Source: Streptomyces sp. NRRL S-340 (GTDB lineage: Bacteria > Actinomycetota > Actinomycetes > Streptomycetales > Streptomycetaceae). From it: 64,000 nt of DNA. Position 1 is the stretch's first letter; every line of letters begins with the position of its first letter. Positions 25,712 through 35,077 of this stretch are shown here, piece by piece. The stretch covers positions 62,001-126,000 of the forward strand of contig NZ_JOIY01000018.1 in NCBI RefSeq assembly GCF_000720185.1, read 5' to 3'. The notes under the pieces are model-generated. The model did no database searches. It saw only the letters and a list, made by a program, of their open reading frames with translations, and had not been told where the DNA came from. Made by a program: the position numbers and the translations under genes.

Positions 25712-25737
25712 CATGGAGGACCGGGTGTCCCTCCATG
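25712..25737. promoter_or_regulatory. inverted repeat upstream of CNNM operon
   Basis: CATGGAGG (25712-25719) and CCTCCATG (25730-25737) are inverted 8-mers with a 10-nt loop, about 100 bp before the CNNM operon start. This could be an operator, a leader hairpin or the terminator of the upstream GNAT gene. I found no match to a known Mg2+ or Mn2+ riboswitch. Confidence 0.4.
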
Positions 25738-25781
25738 GTAAAGGACGGGCAAAAATACCCTCCGGAGTGCCGGGCTTCCGG

Positions 25782-26216
25782 TCAGTCCGTCCGGTCCGCG
25801 AGCGGCTTCATCCAGCGCCGCCAGTGCTCCTCCGGCGCGTAACCCGCCGCCCGCCAGGCGAGGTGCGCCCGCTCGTTGCGCGTGAGCACCATCGCGTCGC
25901 CGCGCCGCCCGCCGAGCCGTACGAAGCGTTCCTCGGCGGCGGCGAGCAGGGCCGAGCCGATGCCCCGGCGCCTGCGCCCGGGATGCACCGCCAGCCGGTA
26001 CAGGTGGCAGCGCCAGCCGTCGAAGCCCGCGATCACGGTGCCGACCAGCTCACCGGCGTCCTCCGCCAGCAGCAGCGCCTCCGGGTCGCGTGCGACCAGT
26101 CGTGCCACGCCGTCCCGGTCGTCACTGATGCTCGTGCCCTCCGCCGCCGTCCGCCAGAAGGCCAGCACGGTGTCGAGGTCGGCGGGGACCGCGGGCCGGA
26201 TACGCATGTCAGTCAT
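25782..26216 (-). CDS. GNAT-family N-acetyltransferase
   Basis: 144 residues, a single GNAT domain. The acetyl-CoA motif is VHPGRRRRGIGSALLAAAEER and the C-terminal AHLAWRAAGY fits. The substrate is unknown. The ATG at 26216 is used; ATGs at 26207 and 26246 are alternatives, and the conserved fold starts at RIRPAVPADLD. It lies upstream of the CNNM operon on the same strand, 171 bp away, so a functional link is uncertain. Confidence 0.82.
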   Translation of the reverse strand: MTDMRIRPAVPADLDTVLAFWRTAAEGTSISDDRDGVARLVARDPEALLLAEDAGELVGTVIAGFDGWRCHLYRLAVHPGRRRRGIGSALLAAAEERFVRLGGRRGDAMVLTRNERAHLAWRAAGYAPEEHWRRWMKPLADRTD

Positions 26217-26344
26217 GGCGCGATCCCACCACCCAGGCCCGTGCATCGAGCCCGAATTCCATCATGCGGACGTTCGGCCCCGCCGTTCCGCCGTTCCGCC
26301 GTTCCGCCGTCTCTCCGCTCACCCCGCCTCGGTCACCGGTCCCC

Positions 26345-28918
26345 TCACTCGTGCGCGATCGCCGCCAGCACGTTCATCCGGGACGCCCGCAGGGCCGGCA
26401 GCAGGGCCGCGACGATCCCCACCACGGCCGAGCCGATCACGACCGCCACGATCGTGCTCCACGGGATCGCCAGCGTCTTCATCCCCTGCAGGGCCAGGAC
26501 CCGCTGGGTGCACAGCCCCCACACCAGTCCGAGCGCCAGTCCGAGGACCGCGCCGAACACCGCGATCACCACCGACTCCAGCCGGATCATGCGCCGCAGT
26601 TGCCGCCGCGCCAGCCCGATGGCCCGCAGCAGCCCGATCTCCCGCGTCCGCTCCACCACCGACAGCGCCAGCGTGTTCACCACTCCGAGCACGGCGATCA
26701 CGATGGCCAGCCCGAGCAGCGCGTAGACCAGGTAGAGCAGCACCGCGATCTGGTCGTGCACCAGCTTCTTGTAGTCGGCCTGGTCACGCACCTGCACGGT
26801 CGGATACGGGGCGAGGGTCTTCTCCAGCCGCTCGCGCAGCCGGGCGGGGCTCGTGCCCGGGGCGGCGTTCACGTACAACGCGGCGTCCTGCGTGCCGGGG
26901 GCGTACCGGTCCAGGGTGCCGATGCCCAGGTACAGGCCGCCCTGGAGACCGAACCCCTCCGCCGTGTCCTGGTCGGTCAGGGCTCCGACGGTCAGGTCGC
27001 CCCGGAGTCCGCCCTGGAACTCCGCGGGCACTGCGGTGCCCAGCCGCACGCCGTGCTTGCGCGCGAAGTCCACGTCCATGGCCAGGTGCCCGCCGGCCAG
27101 CGCCGTCGCGGTGTTCCCGGCCGAGTACGTCATGTGGGCGACGTCGTCCAGCCGACGGTCGTAGGCGGAGGCGACCGTCTCGACCCGCTTGCCGTCCGGC
27201 AGCCGCACCGCGATCGCCGCCAGCCGCTGCCGGACCACGAGACCCGCCCCGGCAGTGGCCCGGACGGTGTGCGTGACCTGCTGCGGGAAGGGCATGAACG
27301 TGCGGTTCTGCACGATGTAGTCGGCGCCGAGCGTGCGTTCGATCTGGTGGTCGATGGAGCGGGTCATGGAGGCGCTGGCCACCGACATCCCGCCGACCAG
27401 GGCGAGGCCCACCATCAGGGCGGCGGCCGTGGCACCGGTCCGGCGCGGGTTGCGCAGGGCGTTGCGCTGGCTCATCCGGCCGACCGCGCCGAAGAGCGCG
27501 GGGAACCAGCCGCCCAGCACCCGGATCAGCGGACGCACCAGGAGCGGGCCCGCGATCACGGTCGCCACCAGCGTCAGGACGACACCGAACCCGAGGAGCG
27601 TGACGGCGGTCGCGGTCCGGCCGGCCGCGGCGCACCCCCCGAGCGCTACCGCACCCGCAGTGCCGAGCACCGCCCCCGCCACCGCGCGGACCTTCAGGGG
27701 CCGCCCCACGCCGGCGACCTCGGTGTCCGCGAGGGCCGCCATCGGGGAGACGGCCGCGGCGCGGCGGGCCGGGAGGTAGGCCGCCACGAACGTCACGCCG
27801 ACCCCGATGACGTACGCGGCCAGGGGTGTCGTCCACCCGATCACCATCTCGGTCGTGCGCAGGTGCATGCCGAAGACGCCCAGGAGGCGGATCAGGCCGG
27901 CCGCGAGACCGATGCCGGCCGCCAGGCCCAGCGTGGAGCCGGCCAGGCCCAGCAGCACCGCCTCGGTCAGCACCGACCGGCGCACCTGCCGCCGGTCGGC
28001 GCCCAGGACGCGCAGCAGCCCCAGCTCGCGGGTGCGCTGGGCGATCAGCATCGCGAAGGTGTTGACGATCAGGAAGACACCGACGAGGACCGCGATCCCG
28101 GCGAAGCCGAGCATCACGAACTTGATGATCGCCAGGAAGGGGCCGAGGCTCGCCGCGGCCGACCTCGCGTGCTCGGCCGCAGTCTTCACGTCGTACGCCC
28201 CGGCGCCGCTGCCCAGTGCCGCCACGATCCGCTCTCGCAGCCCGGTGTCCGTGACGCCGGCCGCCGCGTCGACGGAGATGCTGGTCGCGCGGGCCGTCGA
28301 GCCGAGCAGCCGGGTCTGCGCGGTCGGCGTGTCGAGGTACAGCAGCGCCGCGCCCGGATTGGTGGTGGTGAAGGTGGCGATGCCCACCACCCGCACCCGG
28401 AAGGTGCCCGGCTGCGCCTGGACCGTCAGCACGTCACCGGTCCGCACGTGCTGGTGCGCGGCCGTGTCCGCGTCCAGCAGGGCCTCGCCGGGGCCGTGCG
28501 GGGCGTGTCCCGAGGTCAGTCTCACCGGGCTGTGGTCGGTGACCTCCCAGTTTCGGGCGACGGTGGGGGCGCCGGTGGTCGGGCCGACCGGCCGGTTCCG
28601 GCTGTCGACGACGACCACGGTGTCGACCGAGGCGTCGACGTGGGCGGCCGCGACGCCCGGCACGCGGGACAGCCGTCCGGCGAGCGAGGCGGGCACGGTC
28701 TGCACGGCCCCCGTGTGCAGGGGCGATCTCAGCTCCTGCCGGGGGGCCACGGTGACATCGGCCGCGGTGGAGGCGAAGAGCCGGTCGAAGGTGCGGGATA
28801 CGGTGTCGGAGAAGATCGTGCTGCCCGCGACGAAGGCCACGGACAGCACGATGGCCAGGGCGGAGAGCAGCAGCCGCCCCTTGTGGGCGAGGAAACTGCG
28901 CAGCGTCGCCTTGAGCAC
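26345..28918 (-). CDS. MacB/FtsX-type ABC transporter permease
   Basis: 857 residues with the four-plus-four membrane layout of actinobacterial FtsX-like permeases. An N-terminal span and large extracellular domain (about 45-260) are followed by three spans with the coupling motif ARTRELGLLRVLGADRRQ-like. A second extracellular domain (about 480-730) and a second FtsX block (VVERTREIGLLRAIG) complete the protein. The GTG at 28918 lies 5 bp after the ATPase stop with GGAGG in the ATPase tail, so the genes are coupled. Such systems export peptides, lipids or antibiotics, or move substrates within the envelope. The substrate is not evident. Confidence 0.9.
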   Translation of the reverse strand: MLKATLRSFLAHKGRLLLSALAIVLSVAFVAGSTIFSDTVSRTFDRLFASTAADVTVAPRQELRSPLHTGAVQTVPASLAGRLSRVPGVAAAHVDASVDTVVVVDSRNRPVGPTTGAPTVARNWEVTDHSPVRLTSGHAPHGPGEALLDADTAAHQHVRTGDVLTVQAQPGTFRVRVVGIATFTTTNPGAALLYLDTPTAQTRLLGSTARATSISVDAAAGVTDTGLRERIVAALGSGAGAYDVKTAAEHARSAAASLGPFLAIIKFVMLGFAGIAVLVGVFLIVNTFAMLIAQRTRELGLLRVLGADRRQVRRSVLTEAVLLGLAGSTLGLAAGIGLAAGLIRLLGVFGMHLRTTEMVIGWTTPLAAYVIGVGVTFVAAYLPARRAAAVSPMAALADTEVAGVGRPLKVRAVAGAVLGTAGAVALGGCAAAGRTATAVTLLGFGVVLTLVATVIAGPLLVRPLIRVLGGWFPALFGAVGRMSQRNALRNPRRTGATAAALMVGLALVGGMSVASASMTRSIDHQIERTLGADYIVQNRTFMPFPQQVTHTVRATAGAGLVVRQRLAAIAVRLPDGKRVETVASAYDRRLDDVAHMTYSAGNTATALAGGHLAMDVDFARKHGVRLGTAVPAEFQGGLRGDLTVGALTDQDTAEGFGLQGGLYLGIGTLDRYAPGTQDAALYVNAAPGTSPARLRERLEKTLAPYPTVQVRDQADYKKLVHDQIAVLLYLVYALLGLAIVIAVLGVVNTLALSVVERTREIGLLRAIGLARRQLRRMIRLESVVIAVFGAVLGLALGLVWGLCTQRVLALQGMKTLAIPWSTIVAVVIGSAVVGIVAALLPALRASRMNVLAAIAHE

Positions 28919-28923
28919 GCCGG

Positions 28924-29832
28924 TCAGGCCTCCTCGACGGCGGTGCCGTCCCCGTCGCGGAACAGGGGGCCGCCGCCTGCCGGCAGGCCGCCGATCAGAC
29001 CGGGTGCGGGCGGGCGCAGGTCGGCCCCGGCGAACAGGCGCATGCGCTCCAGCACCGCCTCGGCCGTCGGGTGGGGCATCTCGTCGACGATCCGGCCGTC
29101 CGCGAGGTAGAGCACCAGGTCGGAGTGGGCGGCGGCGCCCGGGTCGTGGGTCACCATGACGACGGTCTGTCCGAGGCCGTCGACGGCGTCCCGCAGGAAG
29201 CCGAGCACCTCCAGGCCCGCCCGCGAGTCGAGGTTGCCGGTCGGCTCGTCCGCGAAGATCAGTTCCGGCCGGGAGGCGAGGGCCCGCGCGCAGGCCACCC
29301 GCTGCTGCTGGCCGCCGGAGAGCTGCGCGGGCCGGTGCCCGAGCCGGTCCCTCAGCCCCAGCGTGTCGACGACCTGGTCCAGCCACCGCGGGTCGGGCCT
29401 GCGGCCCGCGATGTCCATCGGCAGGGTGATGTTCTCCAGGGCGTCGAGCGTGGGGATGAGGTTGAACGACTGGAACACGAACCCGATCCGGTCCCGCCGC
29501 AGCCGGGTCAGCTCGCGGTCCTTCAGAGCGGTGATCTCGGTGTCACCGATCCAGACCTGCCCGGCCGACACGGTGTCCAGCCCCGCCAGGCAGTGCATCA
29601 GCGTGGACTTGCCGGAGCCGGAGGGACCCATGACCGCGGTGAAGCGGCCGCGGGCGATGTCCACGTCCACCGAGTCCAGGGCGAGTACGGCCGTCTCGCC
29701 CGATCCGTACGCCTTGGTCAGCCCGCGGGCGCGGGCCGCCGCGCCCGCGGCCGGCGCACGGCCCGGCATGACGACGGGTGGGGACACGGTGGCCTCCTCG
29801 GCGGCGGGTCGGCCCGGAATGTCCTGACTCAT
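28924..29832 (-). CDS. ABC transporter ATP-binding protein (MacB/LolD type)
   Basis: 302 residues. Walker A is MGPSGSGKST near residue 68. The Q-loop is FVFQSFNLIPTLDALENI, the signature LSGGQQQRVACARAL, and Walker B FADEPTGNLD. The N-terminal 35 residues are a Pro/Ala-rich leader and the C-terminal 40 an extension. It energises the FtsX permease encoded immediately downstream. Start ATG at 29832, 140 bp from the divergent RHH gene. Confidence 0.93.
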   Translation of the reverse strand: MSQDIPGRPAAEEATVSPPVVMPGRAPAAGAAARARGLTKAYGSGETAVLALDSVDVDIARGRFTAVMGPSGSGKSTLMHCLAGLDTVSAGQVWIGDTEITALKDRELTRLRRDRIGFVFQSFNLIPTLDALENITLPMDIAGRRPDPRWLDQVVDTLGLRDRLGHRPAQLSGGQQQRVACARALASRPELIFADEPTGNLDSRAGLEVLGFLRDAVDGLGQTVVMVTHDPGAAAHSDLVLYLADGRIVDEMPHPTAEAVLERMRLFAGADLRPPAPGLIGGLPAGGGPLFRDGDGTAVEEA

Positions 29833-29944
29833 AACTTTTCTCTCCCCGGTCGAGCGTAGTGTGACCGACCGCCCGGCCGGTATCCCCCCGAGGGCCGAGC
29901 CGGTCCTGCGGGCACCGCCGCCGTTCCTGTCCTCCCTTGCCGTT

Positions 29945-29966
29945 GCTAGCGGTCCGGCGCTAGCGT
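29945..29966. promoter_or_regulatory. GCTAGC repeat operator/promoter of the RHH-Doc-like operon
   Basis: The palindrome GCTAGC occurs at 29945-29950 and 29959-29964, 14 bp apart. The second overlaps the -10-like TAGCGT (29961-29966) located 6 nt before the RHH gene start. Paired short palindromes over a promoter are the usual binding site of ribbon-helix-helix autorepressors, and the encoded protein is of that type. Confidence 0.55.
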
Positions 29967-29972
29967 CGAGGC

Positions 29973-30389
29973 ATGGCGAAGACCCAGCTGAACGTGCGGG
30001 TGGACGAGGGCACGGCCCGCGCCGCCCGCGAACGCGCCCTCGCCCGCGGCATGAGCGTCAACCGCTACATCGAGGAACTGGTCCGTCAGGACACGGGCGA
30101 GATCGGCCGCACCTTCGTGGAGGCCGCCGCCGACTTCATGAAGAGCTACGAGGCCGTCTTCGCGCAGGAGTTCGACGGAGCGTCCGTACGCCGACCGGTG
30201 CCGAGCGCGGCCGAGGACCCCGCGACCGTCGCGGACGGGGAACACCCGAAGGCGGCGGAGGAGGAACCCCCGACCGTCGGCGACGAGGGCCGCGCCATCG
30301 CCGCGGCCGAGGGCCCCGCGACCGTCGCCGGCGAAGAGCGCGCGATCGTCGCGGACGACGTCACGCATCACCGCGAAGGGCGTCGCTGA
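29973..30389 (+). CDS. ribbon-helix-helix (CopG/Arc-like) antitoxin-like protein
   Basis: 138 residues. The first 45 (AKTQLNVRVDEGTARAARERA, then SVNRYIEELVRQD) form a clear ribbon-helix-helix DNA-binding motif. About residues 45-70 are an amphipathic helix, and residues 75-138 an acidic Ala/Glu/Asp/Pro-rich tail with repeated PATVA-D/G-E motifs, probably disordered. It is expected to repress its own promoter through the GCTAGC sites and to bind the downstream Doc-like product. Four bp separate the two genes. ATG with -10 TAGCGT 6 nt upstream suggests leaderless mRNA. The repetitive tail is longer than usual for this family and may vary by slippage. Confidence 0.75.
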   Translation: MAKTQLNVRVDEGTARAARERALARGMSVNRYIEELVRQDTGEIGRTFVEAAADFMKSYEAVFAQEFDGASVRRPVPSAAEDPATVADGEHPKAAEEEPPTVGDEGRAIAAAEGPATVAGEERAIVADDVTHHREGRR

Positions 30390-30393
30390 GCCC

Positions 30394-30768
30394 TTGAGCG
30401 ACGTCCGCATCGACCTTGCCTGGCTGCTCATGCTCGCCGAACGCATGACACCCGGAGACCCCCAGGTCACCGACTGGGGCGCCCTGGTGGCCGCGGTGGC
30501 GCGCCACCGCGCCGAGATCTTCGACGTGCCCGTCTACGACTCCCCGCAGGCGCGCGCCGCCGCGCTGCTGCAACTCCTCGTCCACGTCCCCGCCCTGGAG
30601 CGCTCCAACGCGCTGTTCGCCTCCGCGGTGGCGTACGCGTACCTGGTCGCCAGCGGACTGAAGGTCTCCCCCTCGCCCGAACAGGTGCGTGATCTGGCGC
30701 GGCTGGTCAAGAGGGGGGACGCCTCGGTGCACGAGATCGCCCGAGAACTGCGCCGGTGGAGCGCGTGA
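30394..30768 (+). CDS. Doc/Fic-like toxin-component homologue lacking the Fic catalytic motif
   Basis: 124 residues, TTG start 4 bp after the RHH gene. Its layout (RIDLAWLLMLAE, VYDSPQARAAALLQLL, ERSNALFASAVAYAYLVASG, then SPEQVRDLARLVKRG) matches Doc proteins in order and length. The Fic signature HxFx(D/E)(A/G)NKR has been replaced by LERSNALFASAVA: the catalytic His and the Lys/Arg pair are absent. An active phosphotransferase or AMP-transferase toxin is therefore unlikely. I know similar streptomycete proteins annotated as toxin component of Fic-type systems, so this degenerate form seems conserved, not freshly broken. Its function is unknown. Confidence 0.7.
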   Translation: MSDVRIDLAWLLMLAERMTPGDPQVTDWGALVAAVARHRAEIFDVPVYDSPQARAAALLQLLVHVPALERSNALFASAVAYAYLVASGLKVSPSPEQVRDLARLVKRGDASVHEIARELRRWSA

Positions 30769-30776
30769 CCGGCTGA

Positions 30777-31538
30777 TCAGGGGCCTGCGCCGGGCCCGCC
30801 TCCCGCACCGGACCGGGACCCTGGGCCCGGCCCCCCGCCCGGGTCGTGCCGTCCGTCCGCGGCCGGGCGCCAGGCCGTGCCCAGTGAGCAGTACGAACTC
30901 GGCAGGACCGGCCCCGTCTCCGGCAGCAGCACCCGGCGGCAGGGACCCAGGACGAAACCGGCCGTCCGCAGCGCGGCCACCGGATCGCGCGACAGACGGC
31001 AGCCGCCGCTCAACGGCGGCCACACCGTGCGGTCCAGGGCCCGCTGGGCGAGGCGCATCGCCCGGCCGCCGCCCACGCCGTGCTCGAGGAACCGCACCTC
31101 GCCGCCCGGCCGCAGCACCCGCCGTGCCTCGGCCAGGGCCCGGGACACGTCGTGCACGCTGCACAGCACCAGCGAGAACACCACCGCGTCGAAGGCCTCG
31201 CTCTTGACCGGCAGCGCCTCGGCGCACCCCGGCACCACGTCGACCGGCACGTCGGCGCGCAGGGCCGCCGCCACGGCCTTGTGCCGCAACAGGCGCTCCG
31301 GCTCGATCGCGACGACCTCCGCGACCCCGCCGGGGTAGTGCGCGAAGTTCAGCCCGTTGCCCGCGCCGATCTCGATCACCCGTCCCGTGAGACCGGCCAG
31401 CAGCCGCTCGCGCAGCCCCGCCATGCCCAGCCGGGTCTCCGCGGCCACGCTGAGGCGGGCGTAGCAGCGGGCGAACAGCGGATGACGGACGGGATCGCGC
31501 CCGGCCCTGCCGGAGCCCGTGGTGGAGCAAGGCGGCAT
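30777..31538 (-). CDS. class I SAM-dependent methyltransferase (METTL7-like)
   Basis: 253 residues. Motif I is VIEIGAGNGLNFAHYP, motif II VVAIEPE, motif IV AFDAVVFSLVLCSV, and post-motif RRVLRPGGEVRFLEHG. The order and the LVLCSV and FLEH segments resemble the METTL7/thiol-methyltransferase-like branch. It is probably not BioC despite lying 124 bp downstream of bioD. The C-terminal 25 residues are Gly/Pro-rich low complexity. The ATG at 31538 is preceded by GGGAGG. It ends 8 bp from the convergent Doc-like gene. Confidence 0.8.
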   Translation of the reverse strand: MPPCSTTGSGRAGRDPVRHPLFARCYARLSVAAETRLGMAGLRERLLAGLTGRVIEIGAGNGLNFAHYPGGVAEVVAIEPERLLRHKAVAAALRADVPVDVVPGCAEALPVKSEAFDAVVFSLVLCSVHDVSRALAEARRVLRPGGEVRFLEHGVGGGRAMRLAQRALDRTVWPPLSGGCRLSRDPVAALRTAGFVLGPCRRVLLPETGPVLPSSYCSLGTAWRPAADGRHDPGGGPGPGSRSGAGGGPGAGP

Positions 31539-31661
31539 GCTGGCCTCCCGGTCCGTATCGGTGCCTGGGGTGAGTGTCCCCCGTCCGGCCGCCCGGCACG
31601 CGCGGCCGCCACCCGCGCGCGGGAGCACGCCCGCTGCCACGCGCGGGAGCGCGAGGAGCCG

Positions 31662-32414
31662 TCAGTGCGCGGGAGCGCGCCCGGCCTGACCGAACGGCGC
31701 GGGCGCCTCGCGCACCGCGAAGGCCGCCGCGTCCCAGCTGCCGTCGAGGCGCGGCGCGAGCCACTGCCCGGCGTCCCTGCGGAAGGCGGCCGGCGCCAGT
31801 GCCCCCGCACCCTCGGGCAGCGCGCCGAGCAGGGGGGCGCCGGCCACCAGCGGCAGGTCGGCGACGTTGCACCGGGAGGCCAGGTCGGGGCGGGCGGGCC
31901 AGCTGCCGATCACCACACCGAGCAGGGCCAGCTCGCGCTCGCGCAGCGCACGGGCGGTCAGCTCGGTCGTGTTCAGCGTGCCGAGCCCGGCGGAGGCGAC
32001 CACGAGCACAGGGGCCCGCAGCAGCTTCGCGGCGTCCGCGAGGGTCCCGCCCGCCGCGTCGAACCGCACGAGGAGGCCGCCGGCGCCCTCCACCAGCACC
32101 AGGTCGTGCTCGGTCGCCAGCTTGGCGGCGGCCTCGGCCACCTCCTCCGGCCGCACCGGCGCCCGTCCGGCACGCAGCGCGGCCGTGCCCGGTGCCAACG
32201 GCTCGGGGTAGCGGGCGACCTCACGTGCCGTCACCGGACCGGCGAGCCGCGCGACCTCGTCGGCGTCCCCGCGCTCGTGCGGGCCCACACCCGTCTGCGC
32301 GGCCTTCAGCACGGCCACCGACCGGCCGGCCGCGAGGGCCGCCGCGGCGACGGCGGCCGTCGCGACGGTCTTGCCGACCTCCGTGCCCGTCCCCGTGATC
32401 ACCAGTACCGGCAT
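31662..32414 (-). CDS. bioD: dethiobiotin synthetase
   Basis: 250 residues. The P-loop is TGTGTEVGKT at the N-terminus, followed by VLKAAQTG, EGAGGLLV and the LGTLNTTELTARAL region. It makes dethiobiotin from DAPA, CO2 and ATP. It starts 1 bp after the bioA stop and closes the bioBAD operon. The C-terminal 15 residues (APAPFGQAGRAPAH) are an extension. Confidence 0.94.
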   Translation of the reverse strand: MPVLVITGTGTEVGKTVATAAVAAAALAAGRSVAVLKAAQTGVGPHERGDADEVARLAGPVTAREVARYPEPLAPGTAALRAGRAPVRPEEVAEAAAKLATEHDLVLVEGAGGLLVRFDAAGGTLADAAKLLRAPVLVVASAGLGTLNTTELTARALRERELALLGVVIGSWPARPDLASRCNVADLPLVAGAPLLGALPEGAGALAPAAFRRDAGQWLAPRLDGSWDAAAFAVREAPAPFGQAGRAPAH

Positions 32415-32415
32415 C

Positions 32416-33705
32416 TCATCCCTCCCGCGCCGCCGCGCACACCGCGCGGGCGATCCGTGCCAGGTCCGCGTCGTCGGTGACGTACGGCGGCATCGTGTAC
32501 ACCAGGTCCCGGAACGGCCGCAGCCACACGCCCTCGCGCACGGCGGCCCGGGTCGCCGCCGCCATGTCCACCGGACGGTCGAGCTGGACGACCCCGATGG
32601 CGCCCAGCACGCGTACGTCCCGCACGCCCGGCAGCCGAGCCGCCGGAGCCAGTCCCTCCCGCAGGCCCGCCTCGATCCGCTTGACCTCGCCGAGCCAGTC
32701 CTGACCCAGCAGCAGTCCGATCGAGGCGCAGGCCACGGCGGCGGCCAGCGGATTGCCCATGAACGTCGGGCCGTGCGCCAGCACCGGCACCTCGCCGCGC
32801 GAGATCCCGTCGGCCACCCGCGCGGTGCACAGCGTCGCGGCCATGGTCAGGTAACCCCCGGTGAGCGCCTTGCCCACGCACATCACGTCGGGGGTCACCG
32901 CCGCGTGGTCCGCCGCGAACAGCGCGCCGGTGCGGCCGAACCCGGTCGCGATCTCGTCGAACACCAGCAGCACCCCGTGCGCGTCACACGCCTCGCGCAG
33001 CACCCGCAGGTAGGCGGGGGAGTGGAACCGCATCCCGCCCGCGCCCTGCACCACCGGTTCGACGATCACGGCGGCCAGTTCGCCCGCGTGGCGTTCGATC
33101 AGCTCGCGCAGGTGCGCCGCGTACGTCTCGTCGTACCCGGCCGGCGGCGCGTCCGCGAAGACCTGGCGCGGCAGCACGCCAGACCACAGCTCGTGCATCC
33201 CGCCCTCGGGATCGCACACGGACATCGGCTGCCAGGTGTCCCCGTGGTAGCCGCCCCGCCAGGTCAGCAGCCGCCGCTTCTCCGGCCTGCCGAGCGAGCG
33301 CCAGTACTGCAGGCACATCTTCACGGCGACCTCGACCGAGACCGAGCCGGAGTCGGCCAGGAAGACATGTTCCAGACCGTCGGGAGACATGTCGACAAGG
33401 AGCTTCGCGAGCCGGACGGCGGGCTCGTGGGTGAGCCCGCCGAACATCACGTGGCTCATCCGCGCCAACTGCGCGCGGGCGGCCTCGTCGAGCACCGGGT
33501 GGCGGTAGCCGTGGATCGCCGCCCACCACGACGACATCCCGTCCACCAGCTCGCCCTCGCCGCCGGCGAGTTTCAGCCGCACCCCGCTCGCCGACTCCAC
33601 GACGAGCGGTTCCTGACGGCCGGGCATCGGGCCGTAGGGGTGCCACACGTGCCGCCGGTCGAGATCCAGCAACTCCGGCACCCGCCGGCCGGACGGGTCA
33701 GGCAT
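32416..33705 (-). CDS. bioA: adenosylmethionine-8-amino-7-oxononanoate aminotransferase
   Basis: 429 residues, class-III aminotransferase. HVWHPYGPM at the N-terminus, [25 protein letters not shown] and the PLP lysine in [11 protein letters not shown] identify BioA. It uses SAM to convert KAPA to DAPA. The start ATG at 33705 overlaps the end of bioB by 8 bp, so translation is coupled. Confidence 0.95.
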   Translation of the reverse strand: MPDPSGRRVPELLDLDRRHVWHPYGPMPGRQEPLVVESASGVRLKLAGGEGELVDGMSSWWAAIHGYRHPVLDEAARAQLARMSHVMFGGLTHEPAVRLAKLLVDMSPDGLEHVFLADSGSVSVEVAVKMCLQYWRSLGRPEKRRLLTWRGGYHGDTWQPMSVCDPEGGMHELWSGVLPRQVFADAPPAGYDETYAAHLRELIERHAGELAAVIVEPVVQGAGGMRFHSPAYLRVLREACDAHGVLLVFDEIATGFGRTGALFAADHAAVTPDVMCVGKALTGGYLTMAATLCTARVADGISRGEVPVLAHGPTFMGNPLAAAVACASIGLLLGQDWLGEVKRIEAGLREGLAPAARLPGVRDVRVLGAIGVVQLDRPVDMAAATRAAVREGVWLRPFRDLVYTMPPYVTDDADLARIARAVCAAAREG

Positions 33706-34930
33706 TGGGCGCGAGGTCCGTTCCGGCACCGCGGTGGCGCAGCGCGACCAGGTCGGTGCGGGGCTCGGCCGGGCTCGCGGGGGCGGCCGGAGGCGTCGTC
33801 GCAGCGCAGACACCACCGTCCGCGTGCGACCCGCACCCGCCGCTCCCGTGCGACCCGCGCCCGCCGTCCTGCGGGGCGCCGCTGTCCGCGCCGCCCGCGT
33901 GCGGGCCGCAGCCGGCCCCGGCCCGCGCGCGGTGCTCCGGCAGCGTCACCTGGTCGCTGCCCTCCACCTCGAAGCCGGCGTCCGCGATCATCTCCAGGTC
34001 GTCCTTGCCCGCCTGGCCCTCGGTGGTCAGGTAGTCGCCGAGGAAGATCGAGTTGGCCAGGTGCAGGGCGAGCGGCTGCATGGTCCGCAGATGGACCTCG
34101 CGGCCACCGGCGATGCGCACCTCGATGTCCGGGCACACGAACCGCACCATCGCGAGGATCCGCAGGCACCGCTGCGGGGTGAGGTTCCACTCCGCGGCCA
34201 GCGGGGTCCCCTCGACCGGGATGAGGAAGTTGACCGGCACCGAGTCCGGGTCCAGCGCGCGCAGCGAGTAGACGACGTCGACCAGGTCCTCGTCGCTCTC
34301 GCCCATGCCGGCGATGAGCCCCGAGCACGCGGACAGCCCCGCCGCGTGGGCCTTGTTCACCGTGTCCACCCGGTCGGCGTAGGTGTGGGTGGTCGTGATG
34401 TCGCCGTACGTCGACTCGGAGGTGTTGAGGTTGTGGTTGTACGCGTCGGCGCCCGCCGCGCGCAGCCGCTCGGCCTGGCCGTCGGAGAGCAGTCCGAGAC
34501 AGGCGCACACCTCGACGCCCTCGTTCTGGTCCTTGATCGCCCTGATGGTCTCCGAGACCCGGTCCACGTCCCGGTCGGTCGGTCCGCGCCCGCTGGCCAC
34601 CAGGCAGACCCGCTTGGCACCGCCCGCCAGGCCCGCCGCCGCGGCCCGGGAGGCGTCGTCGGGCTTGAGCCAGGTGTACTTGAGGATGTCCGCCTTCGAG
34701 CCGAGCCGCTGCGAACAGTACGAGCAGTCCTCGGGGCACAGGCCGGACTTGAGGTTGACGAGGTAGTTGAGTTTCACCCGCCGGCCGAACCAGCGGCGGC
34801 GCACCTTCCCGGCCGCGGCCACCACATCGAGCAGATCGTCGTCGGAGGTGGCCAGGACGGCCAGCGCTTCCTCACGGGTCGGCAGTTCGCGCCGAAGCCC
34901 CTTGTCCACCAGCGTGTTCAGCAGGTCCAT
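33698..34930 (-). CDS. bioB: biotin synthase with His/Cys/Gly-rich tail
   Basis: 410 residues. The radical-SAM cluster CPEDCSYC lies near residue 63 (C-x3-C-x2-C); [15 protein letters not shown] and FLGDYLTT are conserved. It inserts sulfur into dethiobiotin. The catalytic part ends around residue 345 ([14 protein letters not shown]). The last 60 or so residues are Gly/His/Cys-rich ([23 protein letters not shown]) then Pro/Ala-rich, absent from E. coli BioB. That could bind metal or simply be linker-like. First gene of bioBAD. ATG at 34930; 147 bp to divergent bioF. Confidence 0.95.
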   Translation of the reverse strand: MDLLNTLVDKGLRRELPTREEALAVLATSDDDLLDVVAAAGKVRRRWFGRRVKLNYLVNLKSGLCPEDCSYCSQRLGSKADILKYTWLKPDDASRAAAAGLAGGAKRVCLVASGRGPTDRDVDRVSETIRAIKDQNEGVEVCACLGLLSDGQAERLRAAGADAYNHNLNTSESTYGDITTTHTYADRVDTVNKAHAAGLSACSGLIAGMGESDEDLVDVVYSLRALDPDSVPVNFLIPVEGTPLAAEWNLTPQRCLRILAMVRFVCPDIEVRIAGGREVHLRTMQPLALHLANSIFLGDYLTTEGQAGKDDLEMIADAGFEVEGSDQVTLPEHRARAGAGCGPHAGGADSGAPQDGGRGSHGSGGCGSHADGGVCAATTPPAAPASPAEPRTDLVALRHRGAGTDLAPNA

Positions 34931-35077
34931 GAGAGCCGATCCTGTCCTACGGGGCCATCCGGGGCCAAGGAGAGTTTGCACAACAGAGACGGTTCGACGT
35001 GTGGGTATTGCCACATCATGCGGGGCGTGTCCTGCGGCTAGTGTCTGTCCACTGCCTACAAAAGTCCCGGAGGAGCC

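Noticed and set aside
25611..25781. M-box or yybP-ykoY riboswitch before the CNNM operon
   Set aside because: Only one simple 8-bp inverted repeat is present; the conserved riboswitch sequence blocks are missing.
26264..29110. A 948-codon plus-strand frame across the FtsX permease gene
   Set aside because: Its Arg/Gly/His/Gln-rich translation is the shadow of the permease gene; no domain and no promoter.
30777..31538. bioC (malonyl-ACP methyltransferase) by position near bioD
   Set aside because: Motifs fit the METTL7-like branch and it is separated by 124 bp from the tightly packed bioBAD operon.
34931..35077. BirA or BioQ operator between bioB and bioF
   Set aside because: I looked for TGAAC-GTTCA or the BirA-type long palindrome and found neither convincingly.
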